A stretch of 64,000 nt of DNA from Whitmania pigra (GCA_021613335.1 JAJTWR010000236.1:2070001-2134000), one strand, 5' to 3'. Counted from the first letter of the stretch, positions 26,131 to 38,749 are shown. The notes: generated from the letters alone by a model not told the origin. Program-made: numbers and translations.

Positions 26131-28388
26131 GCAGTAGAATAAACGCGAAGCATCATCGAACAAATGAAGAAGAATTGAACAAAAAGTTGACAAAAAATCA
26201 TCCAAGAAATCTCAACTTCCGCGTAGCCTCGTCTGCTCGAGTTACGACGCCTTTATCAGGAGTCAAGACAAAAAATAGAATCATTTCAAAATGCCGATCG
26301 TAACATGCGCATCGGGTCGTCTAGCAATAGCACCGAAATTCATAGCCAAAGACGACTCAAATGAGAGCCACTTCATCCATTAATGAATACCTTTGCAAGA
26401 AATCAACAAATCAAACAATCAATAGCCATTCTTAACAAACAAAATCCGACCAAAACACCCACCTCTTACAGCAGAAAAGCGAGCAGATTATCCGCGTACC
26501 GCCAATTATATATCACGTGTCCAGCTAGTTCACATAGAACTATACATCATTCGCTGGCCTCTCTCAATTCAAAGAGAAGCTTTAAATTAGTAATAATTTA
26601 TTTGTTTTATTGACTGGCAGATTTTAATTATTAAAATGTTTAGTTTAAATTTGTTTTAGGTGATTAATAATTAATTTTGGGTATCCTTAATCATTGGATA
26701 GCTGACAAAGTGTTTTAATAATAAGTAGCCTTGAAATAAGGATGAAGTCTTTAGATTTAACCATTTAACGTTATAGAATCACATAAACATTCAATAACTA
26801 TTTTTGAATTTCTTAAACACCGCCACTAAATTAAATTCATTTACTCCGGTCACATCAATTCACTCCCTGAAATAAGCTCAAGACAACTTCGAATTTCCAA
26901 ATCAAAAATTAAAATTTGCCTGGTTTTAGAAGAGTCATTAACACTTAACTACATTTATACAAACAATAGTAATAGTCATTGATGCATGATTAATTTCGTG
27001 GTGGTCTTTTAGAGGCAAGCGTCTCGCATCCATCATCCACAGTGATGGGTCGGACACTGGCATAGTTTCAGTGAGAAACAAAATGTCCAGACGAAACTTT
27101 GGACACGTCACGCGGTATTCACGCCTCGTCAAGAAATGTTTCGTTAAAAAAATATGAAGATGAGAATGAGATTTATATTTTAAAGACTTTACAGATGAAT
27201 CTGGTAGAACTTTGAAACGGTTAAAGTGACAAATTTAAATAACTCTGGTAAATAATGATCCTGTAACAGTAAAACTACTTTTACATGTGAATTGTTGATT
27301 CATATCGAATTAAGCTAAGAATTACTGGTAGTTGTTAAGAAAACTGAGGTCTGTTAACAACCACTCCTTAATTTCTATGTTCTTATGCCTACATTCACTA
27401 TCGATAATAAAAGCTCTCTGAAAAATCACAAACCAAAATCTCAAGCTTCGAGCTGCACACACGTATGATCATCACGGTTATTAAAAAACCGTCACGCAAG
27501 GATTTTCAGGCTAAAATTCTTTTTTTTTTAATCTTAGCATCAAAATAACATTTTCCAGATGGACAGCTTGGCATGCTCTGAAATGCACGGAAAACTCTGA
27601 AATGTCAAAGATGAGAAAAAGGCTCAAGCAATTTTGCGAAATTCAATCACGGCCTGGCATGTCGAAAGTCAATTTTCTTTAATAATAAGACTTCGATTTC
27701 AAATGATGTCATGGAAAAGCGCATAATCGAGCTCAGTGCATCTCCGTTTGTAATGCAGCCGCGCTTCGTGAGAACTGACTTGGCAGTTGTGATTGTCGCG
27801 CATTCGATTTGGTGAGTGGTAATCAGGTATGTCATTTTGGAGTACAACCCCCCAAAAAATAATCTTGTAAGACCGCTATTGATCCTCCCCAAAATTGTGC
27901 CTCATTTTTTCATATTCCATGGAAAATAAAATTTTTAAATTGTATGAAAATGTTGTCGGAAAAATCAAATTTTAAAAAATAAGGCTGTTAAAATGGGCTC
28001 TCAGCCAATGACAGCTTTCACTTGCCAGCCCCCTCAACACTGGAGAGTAAATTTGAAACAATTTCTAAAGGAGCCAGGGATATCTATTTATTATGTGTAA
28101 TAGATAAATTAACAGGGTTTCTTTATTTTACAGAAATTTTTACTGAAATAGAATTTATACTCAAAACACCTTTTACTTGCTGTCTGAGATTAGAAGTTAA
28201 CTTAAAATTATTTTAACAGTGATTTAAGTTTTGTTTACAAATAAATGTTTATTTAATAAAAACTTTGTGTAAATTAGTTTCTAAATGGAATTTAAATCTC
28301 CGAACTCTTTAGAACAAATCTGTTTCTATGCATATATTTTGTTAACGATAATCGGGATTCTCATTCTGTTTATTGAGGAGAAGTAAAC
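26131..28388. other. Intergenic between FOXN-like and DDX28-like genes
   Basis: AT-rich, with no supported exon on either strand. Small frames at 26383, 27647 and 28022 lack motifs and splice context. Confidence 0.45.
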
Positions 28389-31300
28389 ATGCTGAGATAT
28401 TGTCTTACAAGGCTTTTGGCCAGCCAGCACAATTTCAGATCGCAAATCCATACCACAAAGAATGTCTATCACGTTCACAGACTGGTAACGATTTGAGATT
28501 ACATCATCACTTCAATTTATCTTCATATCCGTTAAAATAAGCCTAACAACAATGCTCAAATAAAATAACTTAGTCACACCGATATCTAAAGTAAAACAAT
28601 AATTTTACTTTTTTTAAAAAGGCGACATTCGAAGATGAATCCATACCGCACATCAGAGTACCGCAAGCCATGATCAAGAAATTAGAGAAGATAAAATATA
28701 AGAAAGAATTGAAGGAGTTGAAAAACAAGAAGTTCGTGGGTCGTCACTGCGACCTAATAATTACGTGCAAGAGGAAAGAGTTCAACCACTACAGAGGACA
28801 GACCTACAAGGATCTGGACAGCAAGTCTCTGGCATCCGGGGGATGGAAGCACAAGCTCTCAAAGGGGGACTATTTTACCATCCTTCCTTGGATGAAGGTG
28901 AGGGATTTCGTGATGGGTTTTGTTTGGAATGTTTTTGAGTTTCCTGGCGATGTGCTGTTGTTGTTGACATTTAGAATGTAGATATGCTGGTTATGGATTG
29001 TGATCATCATGTCCGATGCTATCAATCTTTATCTGTATCAGTTTGAGTGTTATAGTAGACGCTACGATAGTCACAACCACATTAAATCTGTGATATCAAA
29101 TTTCGTTGATGATCACCACTAAACTAATGTATTTAAAGCTAATGTTTATTATTAAAATCACACCACCATCATTAACGTAATCTTAACTAATTAATTGATG
29201 ACAAGAGATTCACATGTGTCTGCTATTTTTCTGCCACAGAACCCTGCACTGGAATCAGACTTCGAGTCATTTTCAGAGCTCAATTTGGATGAGAGGATCG
29301 TACAGGCCCTTGCGGAATTGGGATTCACGAAGCCGACAAACATCCAGGTAAAATAGTTGCAACGTTGCAATAGCGTTGGTTATTTCATTTCGAACATGAT
29401 TTGTTATTGTGGGTGGGTGAATGGATAGGCAGACGAACGGGTGGATGAACAATGATGAATAAATTTTGACTCATCACAGTTAAGAGTAATAACAAAAGTT
29501 GTTATTTATTAGAAGATGATACGACATTATTTTTCTGTCGATTCTTTTTAAACGTTGTCCGACTTTTGTTTTTCTATTTTCAGTCAAAGATGATTCCTCA
29601 CCTTCTTAATGGGAAAAGTGTCCATTGTGCTGCTGAGACAGGTTCAAGCTTTTGTCGATGTTTTCAATAGCAATATTATATTAGTCATGCAAAATGACAA
29701 TATTATTCTTTTCTTAATTCAGTTGCAATCTTCTTTTTCCGACAGTTTTTCAGAAAAATGCTTAAAAAACATTTTTACTGGTGCCATGCATAACTATAAT
29801 TGACAATTACTGTCTATAATTATGTATAAGCACTCGCACATTCGCATAATTTATTACAACGTATAATTTATTCCAGGCAATGGAAAAACCCTGGCCTTTC
29901 TAATTCCGATGATGGAAAAAATTTTGAAAATCAAGAAAAACATGGACCCATTGGAGCTAAACCTTAACAAACCCATTGGTGTCGTTGTAGTGCCTATGAG
30001 GGAGTTGGCAGACCAGATCTATGTCAGTAGTCGTCTGCTTCTTTAGAACGGTTGATTTATTTACTCGACATTGTATATGACATCGTATGTACACGTATGT
30101 CACGCATGTTTACATTGTGTGATTGTTGCAATAGTAATAATAATAATGATGATGATGATGATAATAATAATAATGGCAACGGATGATTGTTCTGATCTCA
30201 GGAATTGGCTTGCAAGCTCGGAGAGAAGCTCGACATTAAAGTGGATTCAAAGTGCGGAGGCAGAGGGACTCAGGTGGGTATACCATCTTAATCCTAGCAT
30301 TGGCATTTATTTACATGTTTATTATGTTATGTTATTGAATTATTATTATTATTATTATTAGTAGTAGTAGTAGTAGTAGTAGTCAATAGCCTTGATAATA
30401 AATTTCGGTGGTGTACATTTAAAAAATCAAACATTGTTATTGAACATTAACAGTCAGACTTGAGACATTTGATGAGATTTTGTTCAATTACAAAATTGTT
30501 TAAAATTATCAACTATCTACTATCCGTCCATCAGTAACTTGATATCTATCTAATTACATATCCTGCCTCGTTGAACCGTGTTCTTATTTCACTGCATAAG
30601 TTTTCCTTCAAAGGTTATGCATGCCTAACATTTTAATATTCTTATTATTTTTATTGGTTTGGTAATAATTCGTCAACTTGGTTTCAGGGCATCTTGAGGA
30701 GGTTCGAGGTTGCACCTGTTGACCTGCTCGTTGCAACACCTGGCATCCTTACCAAGCTTCTGTCCAACAGTGAGCAATTCTGCTTTAGTGTTCATCATTA
30801 CCACAACCTTATTCATCGTTAATGTGCATTATTATAATTGCTCGTTACCATATATATCGTGTGTATATACATACTATAGGTACAGGGTTGTATAACATAC
30901 CTGTAAAGGATTAATACAAACAAGTGCTACTGTTATGCTTGTATTAAGATGTATCGACGACCCCACAATCATCATCACATATTCCACCTCACCTCGGTTG
31001 TCTTTTCACCGCAGAGTACTACAACATGGAAAATCTTTCCATTTTCACACTCGACGAAGTGGATTCTCTATTCGACGACAGCTTCTCCGAAATCATGACG
31101 AACATCATCAGGAAGCTGAAAGTGACGAGCTTAAAATATTTTTATTTCGGATCTTTCTATCGTCTATCGCATGCTATCATGCCACGTCCGGCAATACGGG
31201 GAGGGTTCTTTGCTCTCGCTCTCTTGCCACGTTAGAGCTATGATCTGATTAGTTTTATGACATCTGAAGACGCTATTGTTTTTGTGTTGTCGATTCTTGC

Positions 31301-33336
31301 AGTTATAATTCCTTGAGAATAGTTGCTATATAAATGGTTAAGATCCTATTAAGCTATGTGTAAGATGTCGTAAAATTCAAAATATCTTATGAAGTACTAA
31401 TGAACTTTAAATATTACCTTCGAAATCAGGTAAGCGTTGAAAAGCCAGTTTTACCGGAGGAAGGGAACGACTCGATTTCACCAGAACACGAAGTGATCGG
31501 CGACCTCCAAGTCGTCCTGTCCGGTGCCACGATGCCGTTGGGAATCAAGAAATATTTGGACGAGTTGTTAGATGTACGGATTTATTCCATTTTTTTGCAT
31601 GGTGTCGGATTTGCGTCCGAAAACAAACGTAAGTTTGAGTCGAGTTCGATTTAAATTTGAATCCAAATCGACTGATCGCAGATGAGCTCCGCGGAGTTGG
31701 TCACCACCCCCCACCTGAACTGCATCCTCCCCCACGTCACTCAAAAGTTCATGCGTCTCGGCCCGGATCAGAAGCCAGGTTTATAAGCTTATTTATTTGA
31801 AATGCAAGTGCATTTAACACCAAACATGGAGTCTTTTAGTTCCATTATTGAGAATGTTTAGTATCAACGATTATTTTCAGGTTGCTTTTTATTATTATTT
31901 ATTACTGTTGTTATATTATTATTATTATTTATCACCTTGACTTGCTAACCTTGGAATGCTCATCATTTGTTAAAGGACAGCTTTTAGTAATACACCACAG
32001 AACTGGTTTTTGTTATGGCGAGCTCGGTTGTCGAGGCAACTTTGTGAACAACAACAATCATCATTCTTATCACATCATCATCATTAAGCATGTAACGAAA
32101 TCATTCAACCATATCAGAATACCTGACACAGATGTTGAAGGTGAACATGGATAAGAAGATCCCGACCATCGTCTTCTGCAATCAGCCTGGCACAGTCGAC
32201 TACCTCACGCACATCCTCAGGGAGAAGGACATCAAGTTCATAGACTTTCATGCCGACATGCCTCAGAAGGTAAGTGTCATTGAACTTGTAACGACATACT
32301 AAATTAATTAGGTTAGGTTAATTCAGGGTCGCATTCCTTAACGCGGCGATGAAATCATTACGATTGATATAATGATTTTAAGCATTGCCCTTGCAATTAT
32401 TACAAAGAATGGATATCAAAAAGATGTTCTGATGTTACTGTTTACAATGTTAGAAAATGTAGAACAATTGCTAATTGATGCCTGAATGAGGTTACTTTGA
32501 CAATCAGTGCAGAGAGGGAAAATTCAGCTACTACCAAGCGGGGCTTGCCGACATTTTGGTCTGCACTGACGTCGGGTCCAGAGGCCTCGACACCGTCAGG
32601 GTGAGTTTCATCAATGTCATCGATTCATCCAAGTTATGCAACGGACTTTAATCAAATAAATAAATAAATGATGTCATCAATTGGTAAAAGACGCCGGTAA
32701 TGATCAATGAAAGTCTTTCATATTCATTCCGGGAAAACTTTCTTTGGAATTTCTCGAGATGATTGCAACGAGATCTGGTTTGAATTAAGTGTCATCGTAA
32801 AAATCAATAAACTGATGTTTATTATATTATATCGTACCGATCGTTTGTTTCCCCAATTATTTCATTTAAATTGACAACATCAAATAAAAAGCAAGGTACA
32901 TTTTTTCGACCGACAGACGCGACAGATCATCAACTACGACTTTCCCGTCTTCATGTCCGACTACATCCACAGGGCGGGAAGGGTCGGCAGGGTCGGGAGT
33001 CCAAACGGATGCATGATAATCAACTATGTCGTCAGATATTGGGATGTCGAGCTGCTCTGGAAGATCGAGGTAATAAGGATAATAACGGGAACTGTTGCAC
33101 TTTTCAATTTGTTATTTTTTTTTTACATATTATTATTATAAGTTGACTGATTTATATTCGTTTATTAATAATAATACTAATGAGAAATATCCAAATTCCA
33201 GGTGGCTATCAGGCGAAATGAGCAGCTAGCCAACGTCAACGCCAACATCAAGAGGAAGCTCGAAACACTTCATTCAACGAAGAATCTCATGGAGGAGCAG
33301 CAAAAGCTTCTTGACATGCACAAAGATTTAGATTGA
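28389..33336 (+). CDS. DDX28: Mitochondrial DEAD-box RNA helicase, DDX28-like
   Basis: Fourteen exons give about 572 aa in continuous phase: 28389-28484, 28622-28897, 29240-29347, 29584-29641, 29877-30022, 30202-30273, 30688-30769, 31015-31121, 31430-31573, 31682-31778, 32118-32269, 32508-32600, 32917-33069 and 33202-33336. Exon 1 encodes an Arg/Leu/Ser-rich, acid-free leader typical of mitochondrial import. Helicase motifs in order: Q-motif TKPTNIQ, I AETGNGKT (split by an intron), Ia PMRELADQ, Ib TPG, II LDEVDSLFDD, III SGAT, IV IVFCN, V TDVGSRGLD, VI YIHRAGRVGR. Motif II reads DEVD rather than DEAD. The pre-helicase segment with YRGQ and GGWKHKLSKGDYFTILP matches DDX28, known in humans for mitoribosome large-subunit assembly. 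The C-terminal exon is helical and charged. Orthology is by resemblance only. Confidence 0.9.
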
Positions 33337-33386
33337 TTTTTTATCAATTCAATTCATTTTTTTCTTATTTTATCTTAGGATTTATG

Positions 33387-33662
33387 ACATCCAAAGTGAA
33401 ATATCCAGAGGATTCTCAAAATCTTTTGGCCGATTTTGGTTATGCTATAAGTCCATCAAAAACATGTAAACGGTGCTGTTTATTACCAAAAGTAAAAAAA
33501 CTGATCCATCCCCGTAAATCGGACAAAATTGCGAGACGCAGAGTTGCGATATCCTCCATTTTAGATGAGTGTTCAATTTCGGTTCTAGCAGTTCCATTAG
33601 TCGTATTAGTGCCGACCATTCATTCGTTAAAAATTTCGCAAGAGTCGGACTTACCTCCGTAG
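33387..33662 (+). CDS. Small ORF, unrecognised (91 aa)
   Basis: An ATG-opened frame starts about 50 bp after the DDX28-like stop. It begins MTSKVKYPEDSQNLLADFGY and contains CKRCC and a hydrophobic stretch (ISVLAVPLVVLVPTI). It may be a small gene, or part of the helicase 3'UTR or the 5' flank of the next gene. No family is recognised. Confidence 0.25.
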   Translation, partial: TSKVKYPEDSQNLLADFGYAISPSKTCKRCCLLPKVKKLIHPRKSDKIARRRVAISSILDECSISVLAVPLVVLVPTIHSLKISQESDLPP

Positions 33663-33857
33663 TATTATCGTTAAGTCGTCACCAAACATGTTTACAAACA
33701 CGCCTTTCTCCGGCACCAATAATCGCAAAGTAACAAGTATAATAAGCCTAAGTTAATTAAAGCAAAGACCATTCCGTGTAATTACCAATTGAAAATAAAG
33801 TGTAAGTAGTTTTGGATTGTTCAGAACTTGAAATTTATTTAGTATAATCTCCAGTTT

Positions 33858-35271
33858 ATGAGAAGCATGCTGAGCGGCAAGATTCATAGCGATCAAAATT
33901 TCGTCGATGACACGTTAGTAGTAAAATCAATTCATTTTCAAGTCGCTGTGCCTCGAAGATTTCAATCAATCAATTTCTTCCATCAGATTGGATCAAATGC
34001 CACTTGATAGATCGATCGTCTCCGCAAACGATGTCGCAGACTCTGATAATCATTACCCGAATTGCGATTACCCAGATGTAGAATCCGGATTCGTTTTCAA
34101 GATTCCCGATGCTAATTCTGAAGACTTTTTGTGCCAAACGGAGACAGAAATTACTACCAGCTACACGACCAACGAAGAGATAATCCTTGACTCCAATGAT
34201 ACTGTTTTCATGGGAATACCGGCATCTATAGCCGCTCCACAAAAGGTCAATTTCTGTGAACTTTTGGGCGATCCTTGTGAACCCTTCCCAGTCCCGCCCA
34301 GAGATTTTACAAACACCGTTCCTCCGCCGTCTTTGGAAGGGAGTTCCACTGACGACAACTTGTCTCAGGAATTTGATGGCTTCGACATACTAAAGGATGG
34401 GAAAGAGTGATTAACATTTCAACAATTTGATGGGTTTCAAATATATATAAAGGATTTTGTTAGAATTATTATTAATAATAATAATTACTGACATAGGCTT
34501 TTTTGTAAATCCAGTTCTAGTGACTCCAGACAGTTTCTCGTTCAATGTAAACGCGGACTTAAGGATTCTACGACGGCCCTTTTCTTGGAGCACCAACATA
34601 GACTGAACAAAGTGATCTTAATTGATTCTAGAAATAAAAATTGAAAAGAATTTAAAGAAACTAAAATAAAAATAGTGAAGAATAAAGACAGTAGTTCCGA
34701 ACCGAATTACCAAACGCGCTTTGCGTAATATTCCACAATAAAGTACAAGTTAAAGTTTGAAAAATATTGATTATTCGTCAAAGTTAGTTAAGAAAAATTT
34801 CAGCTGCGAAAGAAATATTCGGATCCAGAATGCCTTCGCGAATTTCAGAAGTTAGACCTTCTAGCAGAAGGTCAGTTATTATGCAAATGTAAAAAGATAA
34901 TGCCACTATTTTAAATTAGCTAATTATAAATATATAAATCTAATTAATATCGATCAAATCAATTAGCTCTGCACACCAAAGCCGAACTTAGTGACAGGAT
35001 CAGAGATTACATCAAGCGGATGACGACGAACAGAAAGAAATGCTCCAAATTCCAGACTGAAATGGACAAAGATAAGAAACGAAATGTGCGTAGAGTTGAT
35101 CAGACGTTCATCCAAAAACCTCCAAAACGCCAAAACAAGAAAACCTTCGCGAAAGAAAAACCATCAAAAAGTCGGAATCCAAAAACCGGGCGCCATTTCT
35201 TCATGAAGACGCTGTCTGAGAACATCAGAAAGATGATGACGAAAGCCAAGAACTCCGAGGAACCGAATTGA
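33858..35271 (+). CDS. Unrecognised 5-exon gene (about 314 aa)
   Basis: Five exons join with matching phases at every junction: 33858-33913, 33987-34406, 34515-34611, 34804-34870 and 34967-35271 (stop). The N-terminal half is acidic and rich in Asp, Ser and Pro (for example PSLEGSSTDDNLSQEFDGF). The middle has a helical, charged segment (TTALFLEHQHRLNKLRKKYS ...). The C-terminal third is strongly basic (RNVRRVDQTF, PPKRQNKKTFAKEKPSKSRN), suggesting nucleic-acid or chromatin binding, but I recognise no domain and assign no function. No signal peptide or membrane segment is seen. The 3' part, from within exon 2 to past the stop, is duplicated just downstream. A coordinating ATG earlier than 33858 was not seen. 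Confidence 0.6.
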
Positions 35272-35523
35272 CTTAACACATGCTTAAAGTCTTCGTTGAT
35301 CACAAAACAAATAGCTTATGAAATCAGAAAGTCGTCAACGTCATCGTTAACGAATCGCTAATTCGCGATAACGCCGTGACCAATCCTGCCTAGTACTATT
35401 GACGTCACTGACGGCGTCAGTATCGGAAGATATATCATTAACCGTTCTACATCGCATTTATTTCTACTACGCATGAATAAAGTTTAAGCGGCATGTTATT
35501 ATTTATTTACTTTACTGAGCAAA
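34346..35523. repeat. Tandem duplication unit 1 (1178 bp)
   Basis: This sequence recurs at 35524-36701 with offset 1178 and no difference that I can see. It runs from the last ~60 coding bases of exon 2 of the 33858-35271 gene, through exons 3-5, to past the 3'UTR. Confidence 0.97.
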
Positions 35524-36701
35524 CCACTGACGACAACTTGTCTCAGGAATTTGATGGCTTCGACATACTAAAGGATGGGAAAGAGTGATTAACATTTCAA
35601 CAATTTGATGGGTTTCAAATATATATAAAGGATTTTGTTAGAATTATTATTAATAATAATAATTACTGACATAGGCTTTTTTGTAAATCCAGTTCTAGTG
35701 ACTCCAGACAGTTTCTCGTTCAATGTAAACGCGGACTTAAGGATTCTACGACGGCCCTTTTCTTGGAGCACCAACATAGACTGAACAAAGTGATCTTAAT
35801 TGATTCTAGAAATAAAAATTGAAAAGAATTTAAAGAAACTAAAATAAAAATAGTGAAGAATAAAGACAGTAGTTCCGAACCGAATTACCAAACGCGCTTT
35901 GCGTAATATTCCACAATAAAGTACAAGTTAAAGTTTGAAAAATATTGATTATTCGTCAAAGTTAGTTAAGAAAAATTTCAGCTGCGAAAGAAATATTCGG
36001 ATCCAGAATGCCTTCGCGAATTTCAGAAGTTAGACCTTCTAGCAGAAGGTCAGTTATTATGCAAATGTAAAAAGATAATGCCACTATTTTAAATTAGCTA
36101 ATTATAAATATATAAATCTAATTAATATCGATCAAATCAATTAGCTCTGCACACCAAAGCCGAACTTAGTGACAGGATCAGAGATTACATCAAGCGGATG
36201 ACGACGAACAGAAAGAAATGCTCCAAATTCCAGACTGAAATGGACAAAGATAAGAAACGAAATGTGCGTAGAGTTGATCAGACGTTCATCCAAAAACCTC
36301 CAAAACGCCAAAACAAGAAAACCTTCGCGAAAGAAAAACCATCAAAAAGTCGGAATCCAAAAACCGGGCGCCATTTCTTCATGAAGACGCTGTCTGAGAA
36401 CATCAGAAAGATGATGACGAAAGCCAAGAACTCCGAGGAACCGAATTGACTTAACACATGCTTAAAGTCTTCGTTGATCACAAAACAAATAGCTTATGAA
36501 ATCAGAAAGTCGTCAACGTCATCGTTAACGAATCGCTAATTCGCGATAACGCCGTGACCAATCCTGCCTAGTACTATTGACGTCACTGACGGCGTCAGTA
36601 TCGGAAGATATATCATTAACCGTTCTACATCGCATTTATTTCTACTACGCATGAATAAAGTTTAAGCGGCATGTTATTATTTATTTACTTTACTGAGCAA
36701 T
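35524..36701 (+). pseudogene. Duplicated 3' portion of the upstream 5-exon gene
   Basis: Second copy of the 1178-bp unit. It contains the equivalents of the end of exon 2, exon 3 (35693-35789), exon 4 (35982-36048) and exon 5 (36145-36449), all open, but it lacks exon 1 and most of exon 2. It could be a non-functional remnant, an alternative 3' end for the parental gene, or an assembly duplicate. Perfect identity argues for very recent origin. Confidence 0.7.
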
Positions 36702-36767
36702 TTATTTATTATTTCATAAGATAATTTATTCAACCCCTCAGCTGGACTAAGTCCCAACAGCCTACAA

Positions 36768-36780
36768 GCTCCATCTGTCG
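36768..36780 (+). promoter_or_regulatory. Conserved upstream box of U1 units (DSE-like candidate)
   Basis: GCTCCATCTGTCG lies about 203 bp before the first U1. The same string recurs about 210-220 bp before copies 2, 3, 4 and 7 (for example 37752 and 38529), with a looser CTCCACCTAGCGA match before copy 8. Conservation at roughly -200 fits a distal snRNA enhancer element, but it may simply be shared spacer sequence. Confidence 0.35.
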
Positions 36781-36914
36781 CCAAGAAAACTGCAACACGC
36801 GATTGGAATAAATTTCTTCAACTAGTCAAATTTTTAAAAGTCCTAAGATAAATATTAATTCAAAAGTCCGTCACCATTAACCAGTTATAAATATTAATAA
36901 TACGAAGTTAAGAT

Positions 36915-36935
36915 ACACCATCAATGCCATCTCAG
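36915..36935 (+). promoter_or_regulatory. PSE-like element of U1 copy 1, fixed at -56
   Basis: ACACCATC starts exactly 56 bp before the U1 5' end. The same octamer, or a close variant, begins at -56 in copies 3, 8 and 11, although the flanks of 1, 8 and 11 are otherwise dissimilar. It lies at -57 before the two minus-strand copies. Position and constancy match a proximal sequence element bound by SNAPc; this is inferred from spacing alone. Confidence 0.6.
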
Positions 36936-36970
36936 AGGGAATACAAAGGGGGTAGGATCGATAGTTGGTC

Positions 36971-37135
36971 AAACTTACCTGGCGTAGGGGACATCGCGAT
37001 CAAGAAGGCGGTTCCCCCAGGAGGAGGCTAACCCATTGCACCCGGGGTTGGTTGAATCCTGCGATTACCCCAAATGAGGGTAACTCGGGCGCATTATTTT
37101 TGTTAGTGGGCAGTTGCGTTCGCGCATTTCCCTTG
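36971..37135 (+). ncRNA. U1: U1 snRNA, copy 1
   Basis: About 165 nt with the U1 layout: 5' end AAACTTACCTG complementary to 5' splice sites, stem-loop I region, the CCCATTGCAC loop (SL II), the CTGCGATTACCCCAAATG region (SL III), an Sm site (ATTATTTTTGTTAG), and the 3' terminal hairpin ending GCGTTCGCGCATTTCCC. It differs from the other copies at three or four sites (ACATCGCG, AATGAGGG, GGGCAG), so it is mildly divergent. Confidence 0.93.
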
Positions 37136-37395
37136 TTGAATAATTAAAGTTAGTGTTGATAAACCTCTTCTGGTGTCAAGGGGTTCATTAATTTCTATTA
37201 GGGGCCTTTAAATTAATGGAGACGTAATCGTAATATTACACGGATCTTTTCATAGTTATTTCAAAGCTCCGAAAGGCTTTCCAGGATGCCAAATACATTA
37301 TTTGTATTTAGGCAATCATTTGAGTGCTTTGTGAACCCAAATCCTGTATCAACTTATTAGTGGAATCCTAAAAGCACGCTGAGGAAGTTTGGTTC

Positions 37396-37522
37396 GAAAA
37401 TTGTTTTATTAACGTCCGTTGCATGTCTAGATGATTAGGACGGTGCACCCGCAGCGGGGTTTGAACCCCGTGCTGCCATAGTGAGAGGAGCAGCCTTAAC
37501 CGTTAGGCCACGCGGGCGCACT
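37396..37522 (-). mobile_element. Short tRNA-derived SINE with 11-bp target-site duplication
   Basis: On the minus strand the element begins with a tRNA-like head: A box TGGCCTAACGG and B box GGTTCAAAC (plus-strand 37440-37520), with a pairable acceptor-like stem. The T-loop has one base too few for a clean tRNA. The direct repeats AAGTTTGGTTC flank it at 37385-37395 and 37523-37533. The equivalent spacer in later U1 units lacks the insertion (empty site near 39050), which shows it is an insertion. The tail is AT-rich (TTAATAAAACAATTTTC). Confidence 0.75.
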
Positions 37523-37970
37523 AAGTTTGGTTCATCGTTGAGAGATCTTTTATAAGCCTCTGCTGTTGCTTAGTATTTTGTCTCATAAAACGTCACATAT
37601 TACTGAACTATGTTTTCAATTCTCTTTGATCGCTGATTCCAAACATTTCCGTAAATAATAACACGCAAATAAGTCAATAAAACAAAGTTATTATTTATAT
37701 GAAAAAATCAAACAAATTCAGACACTTGACAAATATATATGATGCCATGTGGCTCCATCTGTCGGCTTGTGCTTCCTCTAATCTTTATGTAAAAATGCAA
37801 TCCTTGAATCTTATGTTTTATATTTTATAAATCTAAGTCTTTACTCAACATTGACATTTAATTAGACAAGAAACATTAATCCAGCATTCCATTCAAATAT
37901 CTCACAACCCTAACACACCATCATAGCCGTCTTAGTGGTAGGACTAAGCGGGTAAGCTTGTTACTGGATC

Positions 37971-38135
37971 AAACTTACCTGGCGTAGGGGACACCGCGAT
38001 CAAGAAGGCGGTTCCCCCAGGAGGAGGCTAACCCATTGCACCCGGGGTTGGTTGAATCCTGCGATTACCCCAAATGCGGGTAACTCGGACGCAATATTTT
38101 TGTTAGTGGGGAGCTGCGTTCGCGCATTTCCCTAG
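37971..38135 (+). ncRNA. U1: U1 snRNA, copy 2
   Basis: Full-length U1 with intact 5' AAACTTACCTG, SL I-III regions, Sm-type site and 3' hairpin. One base in the 3' stem region differs from most copies (GAGCTGCG for GAGTTGCG), shared with copy 4. Confidence 0.95.
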
Positions 38136-38749
38136 TTGAATAATTAAAGCTAATGTTGATAAACCCTTCTGGTGTTAAGTGGTTTATTAATTTCTGTTTG
38201 GGGCCTTCAAATTATTGTACTGGTTGAAGTATTCGTAATATTATGGGGATCTTTTGAGTGTTTTATGAACCCCAATCCGGTATCAAATTGTTAGTGGAAT
38301 CCTAAAAGCACTCTAAGGAATAGTGATCTTTTATAAGCCTCTGCTGTTTGGTTAGTATTTTGTCTCATAAAACGTCACATAATACTGACCTACGTTTTCA
38401 ATTCTCTTTGATTCCAAAACTTTCGGTAGGGAATAACAGACAAATAAGTCATTAAAACAAGGTTTTTACTTAAATGAAGATGTCAACCAAATTTAGACAG
38501 TACACTTGTCAAACATAAATGCCATGTAGCTCCATCTGTCGACATGTGCTACCTCTAATCTTTATGTAAAAGTGAAAACCTTGAATCATATGTCTTAGAT
38601 CTTATAAATCTAAGCCTTTACTCAACAGTGACATTTAAATATAAACAAGAAACATTAACCCAACATTACATTTAAATATCGCAAAACCCAAATACACCAT
38701 CAAAGCCGTCTTAGTGGTAACACAAAGCGGCTGTGATAGCTTCTTGATC

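Noticed and set aside
37440..37520. A functional tRNA gene on the minus strand
   Set aside because: The T-loop is one base short for a standard fold and the sequence lies inside a TSD-flanked insertion, so a SINE head is the better reading.
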